Origin: Anolis sagrei
Taxonomy: Eukaryota > Chordata > Lepidosauria > Squamata > Anolidae
Direction of reading: 5' to 3'
DNA length: 64,000 nt
Assembly: GCF_037176765.1 (NCBI RefSeq)
Contig: NC_090025.1
Location: 13,131,045-13,195,044 of the forward strand
Shown piece by piece: positions 52,931-63,475 of the stretch (the stretch's first letter is position 1; every line of letters starts with the position of its first letter). The position numbers and the translations under genes were made by a program. The notes beneath the pieces were generated by a model that saw nothing but the letters and a program-made list of their open reading frames with translations, made no database searches and was not told where the DNA came from.

Positions 52931-55900
52931 TCTCTTCCCTTAGCATGGGAGGAATTATTATTATTATATATACTATTACTCATAATAATAATAATAATAA
53001 TAATAATTTATTATGTGTTATTTTTACTATTCCTCTTCTCTTAGCATGAGAAGAATTAATTATTGTTGTTGTTATTCTTTATACTGTTACTATTACTCAC
53101 AATAATAATCTTTCCCCTACCTTTATTATTATTTCTCTTCTCTCACCCTGGGTAGGAATTATTATTAGTATTATTATTATTATGTATACTATTACTAATA
53201 ATAATAATAATAATAATTCATCCTTTAGTATATTATTATTATTTCTCTTAGCCTGGGAAGAATTTATTATCATTGCTGTTTTTGTTGTTATTGTTGTTGT
53301 TACACAAATAATTATTCCTTTTCCCTTAGAATGGGAGAAATTATTTATTATTACTATTAATATTCCTCCTCATCACATAGCATGGGAAAATGTATTATTA
53401 TGCCTTTTTCCTTGGCATGAGAGGAATGTATTATTATTACTATTATTAATAATAATAACACTTTTACTCATAATAATAATAACAACCACAATTCTTCCCT
53501 TAGTATATTATTGCTATGCCTCTTACTTTAGCATGGGAGGAATTTATTATTATTATTATTCCTCTTCCCTTAGCATGGGAGGATTTTTTATATTATTATT
53601 ATTATAAAATTATTATTATTCATAATAATAATTCTTCCCTTAGTATTTTATTATTTCTCTTTTCTTAGCATGGGGGGAATTTACTATTAGTAGTACTAGT
53701 ATTCCTCCCTTAGCATGGGAAAAATTATTTATTATTCACTTAGCATGGGAGAAATTTATTATTCCTCTTCTTAAGAAGGGAAAATATTATGTTAGTATAG
53801 GAGAAATTACTATTAATCATCATAATAATTATTAGTTTTATAAAAATAATCCCTCTTCTTTTAGGATGGGAGGAAATCTTCCCTTATTATGGGAAAAATT
53901 ATTATTATGGTTTGTATTGTTGTCTTGTTGAAGGCTTTCATGGCAGGAATCACTTGTTTGCTGTGAGTTTTTCGGGCTCTGTGACAAGGTCCCAGTAGCA
54001 TTCTCTCCTGACGTTTCTCCTGCATCTATGGCAGGCATCCTCAGAAGTTTGGTCAGGGGCCTGTGAGAATGAGGCAAGTGGAGTGTATATATATCTGTGA
54101 AATGTCCAAGGTGGGATTGCCTCACTACAACCTACTTCCAGTGGAACAATGAATTCTATGAACAGGAAGAAGGAGTAGCCATGGGGAGCCCAGTCATAGC
54201 AAATTTCTACTTGGAACACTTTGAGGAACAAGCTCTGGAAACGGCAATTCAAAATGCCCACTATATGGTTCAGATTTGTGGGTGATAATGCCACTGGAAC
54301 GTGGCCATACAGCCTGAAAAACTCACAGGAAGCAATTATTTGTTTTATTTATTGTAATTACCCTTCCTTATTATTTTGTTATTTTTATTATTATTATCTA
54401 TAAAATAAATTCCTCTTCCCTTTGGATGGGAAATTATATTTTTATTATTATTTATATTATTTAATATAACGAATAATAATTCTTCCCTTAGGATTGGAGA
54501 AAATATTATTTATATTATTATTTATTCAAAATTCTTTCCCCTTAGGACGGGAGCAATTATTATTTATTATTATGTATATTATTATTTATTATAATGAATA
54601 CCAGATCCTGCCACATCATGGAAGCTAAGCAGGGTCAGCTCTGGTTAGTATTTGGATGGGAGACTGCCAATGACTGCTGGATGCTGTAGGCTAGTATTTA
54701 CTAAACTGGTCTTCCAGGTGTTTAGGACTGCAGCTCCCAGAATCATTGGCCAAGGCAGCTGAGGCTTCTGGGAGTTGAAGTCCAAAACACATGGAGGACT
54801 AGCGTTTGGGAATCACTGCTATAGCCTATATTTCTCACTCTATCCCTTTTCTTATCATCTTGAGGTGTCAGTGCTGGGATATCCCTTGCGATATGGCAAA
54901 CCGACATCTACATTTCTCGTTATTTATGTTACAATTGTTTTTAATTGCCCTATACTTGTCTCATGATGTTTTGTATCGATGTTGTTCACTGCTTTGAGTC
55001 GCCTGAGGGCTGAGAAAAGCGGCATATAAATAAAGTAAATAATAATAGTGGAATGGCTTCCCTAGATGTACTTTTAGTTTTCCTGGTTGTGCCCTTCCAA
55101 TATCCACCAGCTGCTTGTCCTCATTATACCAGTCTGTCATTCACATCCTGCGCTGTGTGTTTACTTACAATCACGACATTGAAACAAACACTTTTCCCTT
55201 TGAAGGACCACAGTACTCCCTTTCAAGAAGAGTACCCTCCCCTCTCGGAATATGAGCCGCATCCTGCCAAGTCAGGCGAGGAGGAAGAGGATGTGTATCT
55301 TATCCGAGCCCAAGGCCTGCCTTATTCCTGCACTGAGGAAGATGTTCTCAACTTCTTTGCAGGTAACCTTACTTCTGAATGGCCCAGATGGCGGGATGCC
55401 TAAAGATCAAATTCCGTAGGATGTTAAAACACAAGGTTTCCTGTCCTGTGTGGGGTTATTTTTCTCTCTAGCTGCTGGGCTCTGATCAAGATCGTAACAG
55501 GGAGGGAGGAGATGCAAATGAAAACTTCCATCTTGATGCAGATGACATCTTCAAAAGGGAAGTGTGCCCTCACTTCTCGGCTGTGTGACTGAATGGAGTA
55601 TACCAAGATTCTATGTGTGTTTTCTATGTGTGTGACAAAAATACATGGTTTTGTATTCTGATCTGCATGTATGTTTTTTTCCTGCTCATTTCCACTTTTA
55701 CATAGAACATTTTCCACATTTTACATGGAAAATTTTAGAGAAAGATTGTTTGTTTAATGATATTCAGGAATTGTTTACCAAGAAAAACGGCATACTGATA
55801 ACAGAAAATAAACCCATAGAGAAATATAAACCCATTTATACTTGAGTATAAGCTGACCCGAATATAAGCCGCGACCAGAGGTAATTTTCAATGGTAAGCA

Positions 55901-58900
55901 AACAGTATTTTGGCGGCCATTCCCCCCCCCCCCCCCAACCAATTACTGATATATATTTTCTGTTCGTCGTGGGAGTTCTGTGTGCCATATTTGGTTCAAT
56001 TCCATCATTGGTGGAGTTCAGAATACTCTTTGATTGTAGGTGAACTATACATCCCAGTAACTACAACTCGCATACGTCAAGGTCTGTTTCCCCCAAGAGC
56101 GCCTCAAGAGCACCTCTGGGCAAAATCAACTATACTGCGAATGCTTACTTTACGTAATGGGTTGAGCCGTCCCTGCCGTGGCACCTAATTTTACTACAAA
56201 AAACTAGGAAAATGTATTGACTCGAGTATAAGCTGAAGGTGGGAAATGCAGCAGCTACTTGTAAATTTAAAAATGAAAAATAGATACCAATAAAATTGCA
56301 GTAATTGAGACAACAGTAGGTTAAATGACATAAAACTGCAATTTAAGATAAGACTGTCCAACTCTGATTAAACCATTATTTTAACCTTCAGTGTAAACGT
56401 ACTTACATATTCTTCCAATAATAATAGAGTAAAATAATAAATGTAATAATAAAATAGTAAAATAATAAATGTAATAATAATAAATAAAGTAAAATAATAA
56501 ATGTAATAAAATATTATTAATAAAGTAAAATAATGTAAATGTAATAATAATTAATTGAGTAAAATAATAAATGTAATAATAATATCAGGGTAAAATAATA
56601 AATAACTTTGACTCAAGATTAAACCATGGGGGGCTTTTTCAACCTTAAAAAAGGGCTGAAAAACTTGGCTTATGCTTAAGTATATAAGGTACTCACTTAC
56701 TGCATCAAAGCCGTAACAGGTGAAGAAGAAGAGAAAACAGAAGAAAATCAAATCTACCTTGCTGGGACACGTGTTTAGAATAAATTAAATTTTCAAAAGA
56801 GTTTTTGTTTGTTGTTGTTTTTTAAATATCATAGACAAGAGATGCTATAGCACCAAAGATCATATTCTGAATCATCACTTATCTTAGGCACCGAGGAGAA
56901 TATCCTCTGATGACTAGCATCTGTACAAGCCATTAGAAAGTCAAGCTAATTTTGGATGAGGAATAATTCGGGGTACAACAAACTATGGCTTGTCTATGGC
57001 TGAAACAAAACACTATGAAACATCAAAATGTCCTATTGTAAATGAATCAGCCTGAATGTGGCTAATCTTCCTTTATGTCTGATAACTTTCTAGGCAGCAA
57101 AATCCGAAATGGTGTGAACGGCATACACTTCCTCTTAAACCGAGATGGCAAGCGGAGAGGAGATGCTCTGATCGAACTGGAGTCAGAGCAGGATGTGCAT
57201 AATGCCTTGGAGAAACACCGGAGATATTTGGGGCAGCGCTACGTGGAAGGTATGTGATTACTTTTAGCCTGGCGTTACAGAAGCTTTTTGATTTATTACA
57301 ACCTAATAAAAGGGAATCTGTCTTGTCTATCATGAAACCTAGTCATCTGAAACCTACCTACTTTGTACTGTACACTGTCATGTATTTTTGTTTGCTTTTA
57401 TAATAGACTAATCCATATTACAATATTTCGTCACATAATAGTTGCAACATTATGTTGAAAAGGGGGGCTGCGACTATTAAGCAATGAAAAAAATCTGCTT
57501 TTGATTCTCTGGTTTTTGACTGTGATGACTATTATGTGGCGAATTCCAGTAATTCAGTGGACTCATAGAATAGAGTTGGAAGAGACCACATGGGCCATCT
57601 AGTCCAACTCTCTGCCATGCAGGAAATATTTAAATACAATTTGGCCATTGCCTGTAGTACCAGGTCAGGTGGCAGACTTTGCTAACTTTCCATAGAGACA
57701 AAAATAAGACCGCTTTGCACAATTCTTCCCATTAATAATAATAATTTTTTTAAAACTTTTCTATTCTACCCTATCTCCCCAAAGGGACTCCGGGCAGATT
57801 CCAACATACAAAGGCAAACATTCAATGCTACCATTGAACAAACAATACATAATAATCGAATCCAGGGGGAGCATGGATGAGCTCCCTCTATCAGCTCCAG
57901 CTCCTCATGCGGGGACACGAGAGAAGCCTCTCACAAGGATGATAAAACATCAAAACATCTGGGCATCCCCTGGGCAGACGGCCAATTCTCTCATACTAGA
58001 AGCGACTTGCAGTTTCTCAAGTTGCTCCTAACACTATAAAAAACCCAGAAAAAACACCATGCATGAAAACAACCTTGTTGTTGTTGTTTATTCATTCAGT
58101 CATTTATAATTCTTCGTGACCTCCTGGACCAGCCCACGCCAGAGCTCCCTGTCGGCCATGGCCACCCCCAGCTCCTTTAAGGTCAAGCCAGTCACTTCAA
58201 GGATAAGATCCATACATCTTGCCCTTGGTTGGCCCCTCTTCCTTTTTCCTTCCATTTTCCCCAGCATCATTGTCTTCTCTAAGCTTTCCTGTCTTCTCAT
58301 GATGTGGCCAAAGTACTTCATCTTTGCTCCTAATATCCTTCCCTCCAGTGAGCAGTTGGGCTTTTTTCCTGGAGTATGGACTGGTTCGATCTTCTTGCAG
58401 TCCAAGGCACTCTCAGAATTTTCCTGCAACGCCACAGTTCAAAAGCATCTCTCTTCCTTTTCTCAGTAGAGAAAGCTCAACAAGAAATTAAAAGAGTAGA
58501 GAAGGAGAGAAGTAGCAGTGTGAAGACTTAGATATTTCTTAGAATACTTCTGATAATGTTTAAAGAGATTTAAATTTTCCATCTGTCTTGTGGGATTTCT
58601 TTATAGTTTTTGAAATACATAATGAGGATGTTGATTCTATCATGAAGAGCCTGCAGTCCAGCTCAACGTCTGTGACCAACGATGGAGTGGTGCGGTTGAG
58701 AGGCCTTCCCTATAGTTGCACAGAAGTGGATATTTCTGAGTTCTTCTCAGGTGAGTCCTGTATGGAATAGTAATTCTGTCAAGACAGTGATTGTAAGCAA
58801 ATAGTGAAGGAGAAAGGATATCTGTGCGTATGTGCTGTGGTAAAAACTGTCCCAAAAAGACAAATTCGAATTGGGACACAAACAAATATGTTGAAGAATA

Positions 58901-61900
58901 TCACTATTTCTCTGTCAAGGATATGAAAGTTAAATTTGATTTTTTCCGTAGGTAGGAAAAGTTCAGCTCACTGGAAACAATGCAGGAACATACTTATGAC
59001 CTGAAAGCAAAAACCTAAGAATAGTTGTTTCTGATGAAGCGTGGAGAAATAATCAGGCAACATTTGTGTGTTGTGTAAAATATAAATGATTTTGTTCCTT
59101 TCATCTGCAGATACGCTCCATTCTCATTCTCAGAATTATTTCAAAAATTAAACTGGCTTATATTATATTCTGGTAGTCCATAAAAATTATAGTCAAAAAT
59201 GTCTGAAGGATACCAGGAATTTTCTGAGAATTCTTTAATGTTGCTATTTTGACACAGACAGGATGAAAACTCCTGCATTTTGCTTCTATAATGTAAATCT
59301 ACATTCACATAGTTAGGTGATGGTTGAACTTCTATGGAATAACAACATGATGCAACCAGTTGCCTTCCTGGGAATGTTCCTGCTCTTTTCACAACATGAT
59401 TGCATCAAATGACATATTGAAAGAATTAATGAGTCATTATGCATCATCCAAGAATGTGCAATGAAGTGATGTGCACTATGTAATGCATATTTGGTATGAT
59501 ATTAAATTCTGGAATATGCATTTTTTAAATTTTTGCCTTGCACAAATCATATGTAAAAAACATGCCACTGCCAGGATTTCAGTATTAAAGAGTCTTCGTT
59601 GGGTTTTTTTTTTTTTTTTGCAGGTTTGTCTATAGTTGACATAACATTTGTCATGGACCAGAGAGGGAGAAGGAAAACAGGAGAAGCCTTTGTGCAGTTT
59701 GCTAGTCCTGAGATGGCAAACCAAGCCTTGCTGAAGCATAAGGAGGAGATTGGGAGCCGGTATGTGGATATTGGAAAGTGGAGCACCTATGAGGGAGGGA
59801 TAATAGATGCATTACTTGCACCTGTAATCAAGATGTCATTATGAAATAAGCAGAAATGGAGCTGGTCACTGCTCTGGGACGGCCCCCTCCAGTGTGGCCT
59901 GTGCCACATACTTCCTGATCAACATGCTGCCTTCTTTAGGGATTCCTCAAGATTGGAAGGCATTGGAAGATAAGAGTGCTGCTATGTGAATTCACAATGT
60001 CAGTCAGCGTTATGATGCTGAGAATTGGGGTTCTTCTAGTTCAGATAAATGGGTGGATTTGCAATCTTTGGTTCAATTTTCATTTTGTCAGTATTGGCAT
60101 GCCTTATCAACATATCTCAAATTAAATAAGAAAAAAATTAAGAAAAGAAAGTATTCTGGATCACTTCACTTGCCATGCTAAAAATTATTTTCTATTAAAG
60201 ATGTTTGGGATTGCATAACAATAATAATAATAACAATAACAACAACAAGCAGCAATTAGGATCAATGCCATCAAAGCCAAAATTGAAAAGTCGACGACAG
60301 ATTCCAAATGTAGACTCTGCAAGGATGCAGATGAAACGATAGATCACATCCTCAGCTGTTGCAAGAAGATTGCACAGATGGATTATAAGCAGAGGCATAA
60401 TACTGTTGCTGAGATGATCCACTGGAACTTGTGTCACAAATACCATCTGCCTGCGACAAAAAACTGGTAGGATCACAAGCCTGAAAAAGTTACACAAAAT
60501 GAATATGTCAGACTACTCTTGAGACTTCTGAATTGAGACTGACAGTGTTTTGGAGTACAATACTTCTGACCTCACGATCGTGGAAAAAAACAAAGCGTGG
60601 ATCATAAATGTTGCAATCCCAGACAACAGCAGAATTGACGAGAAGCAATTGGAAAAGCTTACACAATATGAGGATTTAAAGATCGAACTGCAAAGACTGG
60701 CACAAGCCAGTAAAGGTGGTGCCAGTGGTGATAGGCACACTGGATGTAGCACCTAAAGACCTTGGCCTGCACTTAAACACAATCGGTGCTGACAAAATTA
60801 CCATCTGTCAGCTGCAAAAGGCCATCCTACTTGGATCTGCACATATTATTCACTGATACATCACACAGTCGTAGACGCTTGGGAAGTGTCCGACATGTGA
60901 ACGAATACAAAGCCAGCATAGTGATCTTGTTTGCTGTGTACTAATCTTGTTCTGTATCAAATAATAATAATCTTTATATCCCACCCCCTCTCCCCGAAGG
61001 GACTCGGGGCAGCTTACTCTCTCCTTCCTTTTTTGCATCTGGTTGCCATTGTCCCCAGATGGCAAAATCTAGTTTGGAGAGCAGTTACAAAGCATAATTT
61101 CATATCCAGGTTTGATTGTGGTTTAGACCACAATCAAAGATTCATATTGTAGTGTGGTCAAAAATTGTGGGAATTTGAACAAACTAGTTTCTCTAATTTG
61201 CAATGTGGTAGAGTGAGCTTGGAATGGACTTAGAATAACTATAAACATGCAGTGCATCTGGGTCCTTCAATACATTGTACCAATATTTTTTTAAATCTCA
61301 TTTTCTATCTGCTTGCTGACCATGAGTCATAAAGCTAAACTTAATCTTCATAATCCATTCAAAGTTTAGTATCATCTCTGACTTGAACCTTTGTGTGTTT
61401 AAAGTGCTGCAGTAATCAATAGTAATCTATTTTCTCCTTTTTTAAAACATTAGCTACATAGAAATATTTCCAAGCCAAAGAAGTGAAATCCGAACGCACA
61501 ATGGCTTTTTCCGGGGCAAGAAGATGATGGGTTTTCCCACCACAAAGCAAGATTCCGACTCCCTTTTTAATGAAGGTGATTTGAATGAGGCCTTAAGTCC
61601 CGTTGCAGCTTATGAAAACAATAAAGAACACGGTAAGTTATTGTTATTGTTTAAAGTGTCTGATTCACCTCTTTGTCTTCTGCATGTCAGAAAGATGCAG
61701 ATGGAAATGATTTGCAAATGTCGATTCTCCCCTTCGTTCTGCAGAACTATTCAAGCAAGCCTTTGAAAGGCCTCGGGATTCGATGGAATCTCGGAGTTTC
61801 CCCTCGCCTCACTTTGTTCACCTGAGGGGTCTTCCTTTTCAAGCAACGGCCCAAGATATTATAAATGTACGTAGGGGGTAAGGCTATTTACTTTCTTTCA

Positions 61901-62322
61901 CGTTCCAAACAGAGGTCTTAACTTCGCATTTACTGAGATTGTTAATTTGAAGTCATTTTATAACCAATTTGCTCAAATTTATTTTTGCCTTTCTCTTAAG
62001 TATCACTTCATATTCTCAGTGACCTAGTTTTTAGTATTAACCCTGATGTAACAGATTTCAACCAATCTTTCCCAGAACTCTGCTGAAAGAGAGAGAGAAG
62101 TGGGGGGGGGGGATCACTGGGACAAACCAGCTGATAATCAAATGAGTTACAAAATCTGACATCTTCTCCCCTCAATTCCTTAAAAGTTTTTTGCGCCCCT
62201 GAAACCAGTGAGGATCACTATGGAATATAACTCAAGTGGGAAAGCCACCGGAGAAGCAGACGTGCACTTTGAGACGCATGAAGATGCAGTTGCTGCCATG
62301 GCTAAAAACAGGTCTCACGTTC
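51634..62322 (+). CDS. GRSF1: GRSF1, G-rich RNA sequence binding factor 1 (8 coding exons, last exon outside window)
   Basis: A member of the hnRNP F/H-type quasi-RRM family. In mammals GRSF1 sits in mitochondrial RNA granules and binds G-rich transcripts for processing, translation and degradosome action. Exons 51634-51894, 55206-55362, 57094-57249, 58607-58750, 59624-59759, 61454-61632, 61745-61866 and 62187-62322 all have GT/AG borders and join in phase to 1291 nt (430 codons plus one base). The start [14 protein letters not shown] matches the mammalian start [13 protein letters not shown]. qRRM1 begins about residue 116 ([13 protein letters not shown]), qRRM2 about 216 ([13 protein letters not shown]) and qRRM3 about 365 ([12 protein letters not shown]). 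The expected tail (HHRYIELFLNS-like) is not seen before 64000. An in-frame upstream ATG at 51520 would add 38 Pro-rich residues; family length favours 51634. It is divergent from MOB1B. Confidence 0.96.
51985..53920. repeat. ATT/AAT minisatellite in GRSF1 intron 1
   Basis: Starting about 90 bp after exon 1, a unit containing CCCTTAGCATGGGAGGAATT plus (ATT)n, and often GTATACTATTACTAATAATA, repeats with variable length (about 60-150 bp) for roughly 1.9 kb. It resumes after a Penelope-like insertion as 54333-54598. ATT runs often face AAT runs, so hairpins or cruciforms are likely. Open frames here are artefacts. Confidence 0.88.
53921..54332. mobile_element. Penelope-like element with RT remnant
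   Basis: The left terminal block (TTCATGGCAGGAATCACTTG, TCTCCTGACGTTTCTCCTGC, GGCAGGCATCCTCAGAAG) is followed by a plus-strand frame with [20 protein letters not shown], the palm motif of Penelope reverse transcriptases, and [16 protein letters not shown]. An opposite terminal block (CGTGGCCATACAGCCTGAAA) closes it. Internally deleted and inactive. Confidence 0.8.
54333..54598. repeat. Right part of the intron 1 ATT minisatellite
   Basis: The same A/T-rich units with CCCTTAGGATGGGA-type cores continue on the far side of the Penelope-like insertion. This suggests the element landed inside an existing array. Confidence 0.7.
54601..54692 (+). pseudogene. 5S rRNA-derived sequence (pseudogene or 5S-type SINE head)
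   Basis: About 92 bp align with the 3' three quarters of vertebrate 5S rRNA. GGAAGCTAAGCAGGGTC, TGGTTAGTA.TTGGATGGGAGAC and GGATGCTGTAGGCT are all present. The 5' end is missing and the CCTGGGAATACC part is altered, so it is not a working gene. It could be a retroposed 5S copy or the head of a 5S-derived SINE3; a MITE follows at once. Confidence 0.8.
54694..54823. mobile_element. Palindromic MITE
   Basis: ACTGGTCTTCCAGGTGTTTA and AACACATGGAGGACTAGCGT mirror around CCAAGGCAGCTGAGGCTTCT. It is similar to the hAT-type family at 27.03 kb. Confidence 0.65.
54900..55050 (+). mobile_element. L2 LINE 3' tail
   Basis: TTGTTCACTGCTTTGAGTCG, CCTGAGGGCTGAGAAAAGCG and GCATATAAATAAAGTAAATA match the complement of the tail at 47.24 kb. 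It ends about 150 bp before GRSF1 exon 2. Confidence 0.7.
55206..55362 (+). CDS. GRSF1: GRSF1 coding exon 2
   Basis: 157 nt after acceptor TTTGAAG, ending GCAG before GTAACC. It encodes an acidic linker (GEEEED) and the first half of qRRM1: [20 protein letters not shown] and FFA. Human has LPWSCTMEDVLNFFS at this place. Confidence 0.96.
55836..56694. mobile_element. TIR DNA element (GAGTATAAGC family) with inner insertions
   Basis: The left end TTTATACTTGAGTATAAGCT mirrors the right end CTTATGCTTAAGTATATAAG. Inside are a C run, a stretch (55950-56100) shared with the hAT repeats at 9.8-10.5 kb, a second GACTCGAGTATAAGC box at 56220, AGCAGCTACTTGTAAATTTA and an AAT minisatellite. No transposase frame. 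Confidence 0.6.
57094..57249 (+). CDS. GRSF1: GRSF1 coding exon 3
   Basis: 156 nt, acceptor TTCTAG, donor GTATGT. It encodes [20 protein letters not shown], then [20 protein letters not shown] and [12 protein letters not shown], completing qRRM1. It is near-identical to mammalian GRSF1. Confidence 0.97.
57560..57655 (-). mobile_element. CR1-type LINE 3' tail
   Basis: ACTCATAGAATAGAGTTGGA, AGAGACCACATGGGCCATCT and AGTCCAACTCTCTGCCATGC are the complement of a CR1 3' end. Confidence 0.7.
57735..57845 (-). mobile_element. L2 LINE 3' tail
   Basis: (AAT)n, TTCTATTCTACCCTATCTCC and CCAAAGGGACTCCGGGCAGA: the L2 tail in minus orientation. A SINE follows. Confidence 0.65.
57850..58050 (+). mobile_element. 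tRNA-derived SINE, second family (head lost)
   Basis: GGAGCATGGATGAGCTCCCT, GGGGACACGAGAGAAGCCTC, GATAAAACATCAAAACATCT and TAGAAGCGACTTGCAGTTTC match the copy at 16.44 kb from after the B box. Confidence 0.72.
58072..58470 (-). mobile_element. BovB LINE 3' end in GRSF1 intron 3
   Basis: Minus-strand coding [40 protein letters not shown] and [15 protein letters not shown] gives the BovB C-terminus with the FGHIMRR box. The 3' end has a (GTT)n next to TTATAATTCTTCGTGACC. It ends about 140 bp before exon 4. Confidence 0.88.
58607..58750 (+). CDS. GRSF1: GRSF1 coding exon 4
   Basis: 144 nt, acceptor TTATAG, donor GTGAGT. It encodes [20 protein letters not shown], a short linker, then [20 protein letters not shown] and EFFS, the first half of qRRM2. 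Confidence 0.97.
58751..59623. other. GRSF1 intron 4
   Basis: 873 bp without a recognised repeat. It ends in a long T run (acceptor polypyrimidine tract) before exon 5. Confidence 0.5.
59624..59759 (+). CDS. GRSF1: GRSF1 coding exon 5
   Basis: 136 nt after a 17-T polypyrimidine tract and TTTGCAG. It encodes [20 protein letters not shown], then [20 protein letters not shown] and EEIGSR. The donor is GTATGT at 59760. The longer open frame that continues with YVDIGKW is intron read-through, because exon 6 supplies the expected YIEIFP. Confidence 0.95.
60200..60965 (+). mobile_element. R4-type LINE (REL-endonuclease) 3' part in GRSF1 intron 5
   Basis: Plus-strand text encodes a C-C-H-C knuckle ([18 protein letters not shown]) followed by [20 protein letters not shown] and [20 protein letters not shown]. 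This pattern is the restriction-enzyme-like endonuclease found after the RT of R2/R4-group LINEs. Stops and frame breaks occur between these parts. It ends at an (AAT)n with an L2 tail. Confidence 0.75.
60958..61025 (-). mobile_element. L2 LINE 3' tail
   Basis: AATAATAATCTTTATATCCC, ACCCCCTCTCCCCGAAGGGA, CTCGGGGCAGCTTA. Joined to the R4-type end through the shared AAT run. Confidence 0.65.
61454..61632 (+). CDS. GRSF1: GRSF1 coding exon 6
   Basis: 179 nt, acceptor CATTAG, donor GTAAGT. It encodes [20 protein letters not shown], then [20 protein letters not shown] and a linker ending NNKEH. The first part ends qRRM2. The acidic linker is shorter and more divergent than I recall for the human protein. 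Confidence 0.94.
61745..61866 (+). CDS. GRSF1: GRSF1 coding exon 7
   Basis: 122 nt, acceptor TTCTGCAG, donor GTACGT. It encodes the end of the linker and the start of qRRM3, [19 protein letters not shown]. It ends in phase 0. Confidence 0.94.
62187..62322 (+). CDS. GRSF1: GRSF1 coding exon 8
   Basis: 136 nt, acceptor TTAAAAG, donor GTAAGT. It encodes [40 protein letters not shown] and NRSHV. This is most of qRRM3 with its RNP1-like strand GEADVHFET. The final exon (about 18 codons in mammals) must lie past 64000. Confidence 0.95.
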
Positions 62323-62454
62323 GTAAGTCGGGTTTCCCCTTTTCCTTTGTGGGATATTCAGGATTGGGAGGGTAATGCCAGGACAGTATTGAATCCTTTT
62401 ATTTTGTATCAAAAGCATTGCAGAAATAAGTATAAAACTGATAAAAATAACAGC

Positions 62455-63170
62455 ACAAGAGGGTAAATATTTCTTTACCAAACCAGGCAACAGTGACTGC
62501 ATTGCTTGTAACTTTAAACAGTTCTTCATGAGGCAGGACATGGTGGGCAGGCATGCCGATGTGGAGTTGTTTGTTCTGCTCCACAGTTGCACAAGATGGA
62601 TTCTTCTAGGTAGTCCCATTTTGCCAGGTCCCATTTTCGATCTGCCCACTCCATTTCTGAGTCTGTTCAGGGACTTCCAAGTGGCCCATTCTTGGTTTGT
62701 CCCTGGAGGAATACCCTCGTGGGGGGCTATCCTTTTGGGATTTCCTGGTTTAGCTGCCCAGAGGGATACTCCTGCTGTTGCTGGGGAAACCTTAAAATGA
62801 TTGGTGGTTCTCATTAAGCTTTTCCTTGATTTGAGTCTACTGGGAGGAGGCTGATTGCTATGCGGTGGATGGCTATCACGGTGTTCAACCTTCTCTCACT
62901 CAGTTAGCAGCAACTTCCCATCACACATCAGAGGGGGCAATGCCAGCTAGCTTGTATAGTTCATCAACAGGTGTAGGTTTGAGATATCCAGTCTGAATGA
63001 AACATTCTGCATGTTTCATTCAATGCTATGTTCACCTGCTTTGCATGGAGAGACTTGTGCCAAACAGGGCAAGCATACTCGGCAATTGAGTCTTGAATCA
63101 GAGGGACAGGAAAAATGTGTGACAAAGGGCATAGGATGCAATAAGGTCATGCTTTAGGTAAAAAATTATT
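62455..63170 (-). mobile_element. Diverged LINE, I/R1-like, in GRSF1 last intron
   Basis: The minus strand shows NRLRNGVGRSKMGPGKMGL and, in other frames, a CNCGAEQTT-type knuckle and FKVTSNAVTVAWFGKEIF, parallel to the LINE end at 34.4 and 48.5 kb. The right part (CAAGCATACTCGGCAATTGA) parallels window positions 100-130. Older than the other copies. Confidence 0.55.
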
Positions 63171-63211
63171 TTCTGGTTGTCCTACTTGCATGTTGTCCCC
63201 TTGAGATGCAT

Positions 63212-63475
63212 GGCAATATTTATTTATTTACGACATTTATATTCCGCCCTTCTCACCCCGAAGGGGACTCAGAGCAGCTTACAAGTAAAAAGTAAATACA
63301 ATATATTATATTATTATCATAGCACAATATTAATGCTATATATTACACTGTACTATAACATTATACTGTAATATTATTAGTAATACTACATTTAATATTA
63401 AATAATTATTATATTATATTATTATTATTTGTATATTGTATTACATTATAATATTATCACTATTATATTATATTA
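63212..63475 (-). mobile_element. L2 LINE 3' tail and A/T-rich spread
   Basis: TATTTATTTATTTACGACAT, TTATATTCCGCCCTTCTCAC, CCCGAAGGGGACTCAGAGCA, then about 180 bp of TATTA-type repeats. Confidence 0.7.

Noticed and set aside
52040-53607. Ile/Tyr/Asn-rich frames in GRSF1 intron 1
   Set aside because: Translations of the ATT minisatellite in shifting frames.
59624-59844. GRSF1 exon 5 reading on to [13 protein letters not shown] and stop as an alternative C-terminus
   Set aside because: GTATGT at 59760 is a good donor and exon 6 supplies the conserved YIEIFP in phase. The extension has no family match, though rare read-through cannot be excluded.
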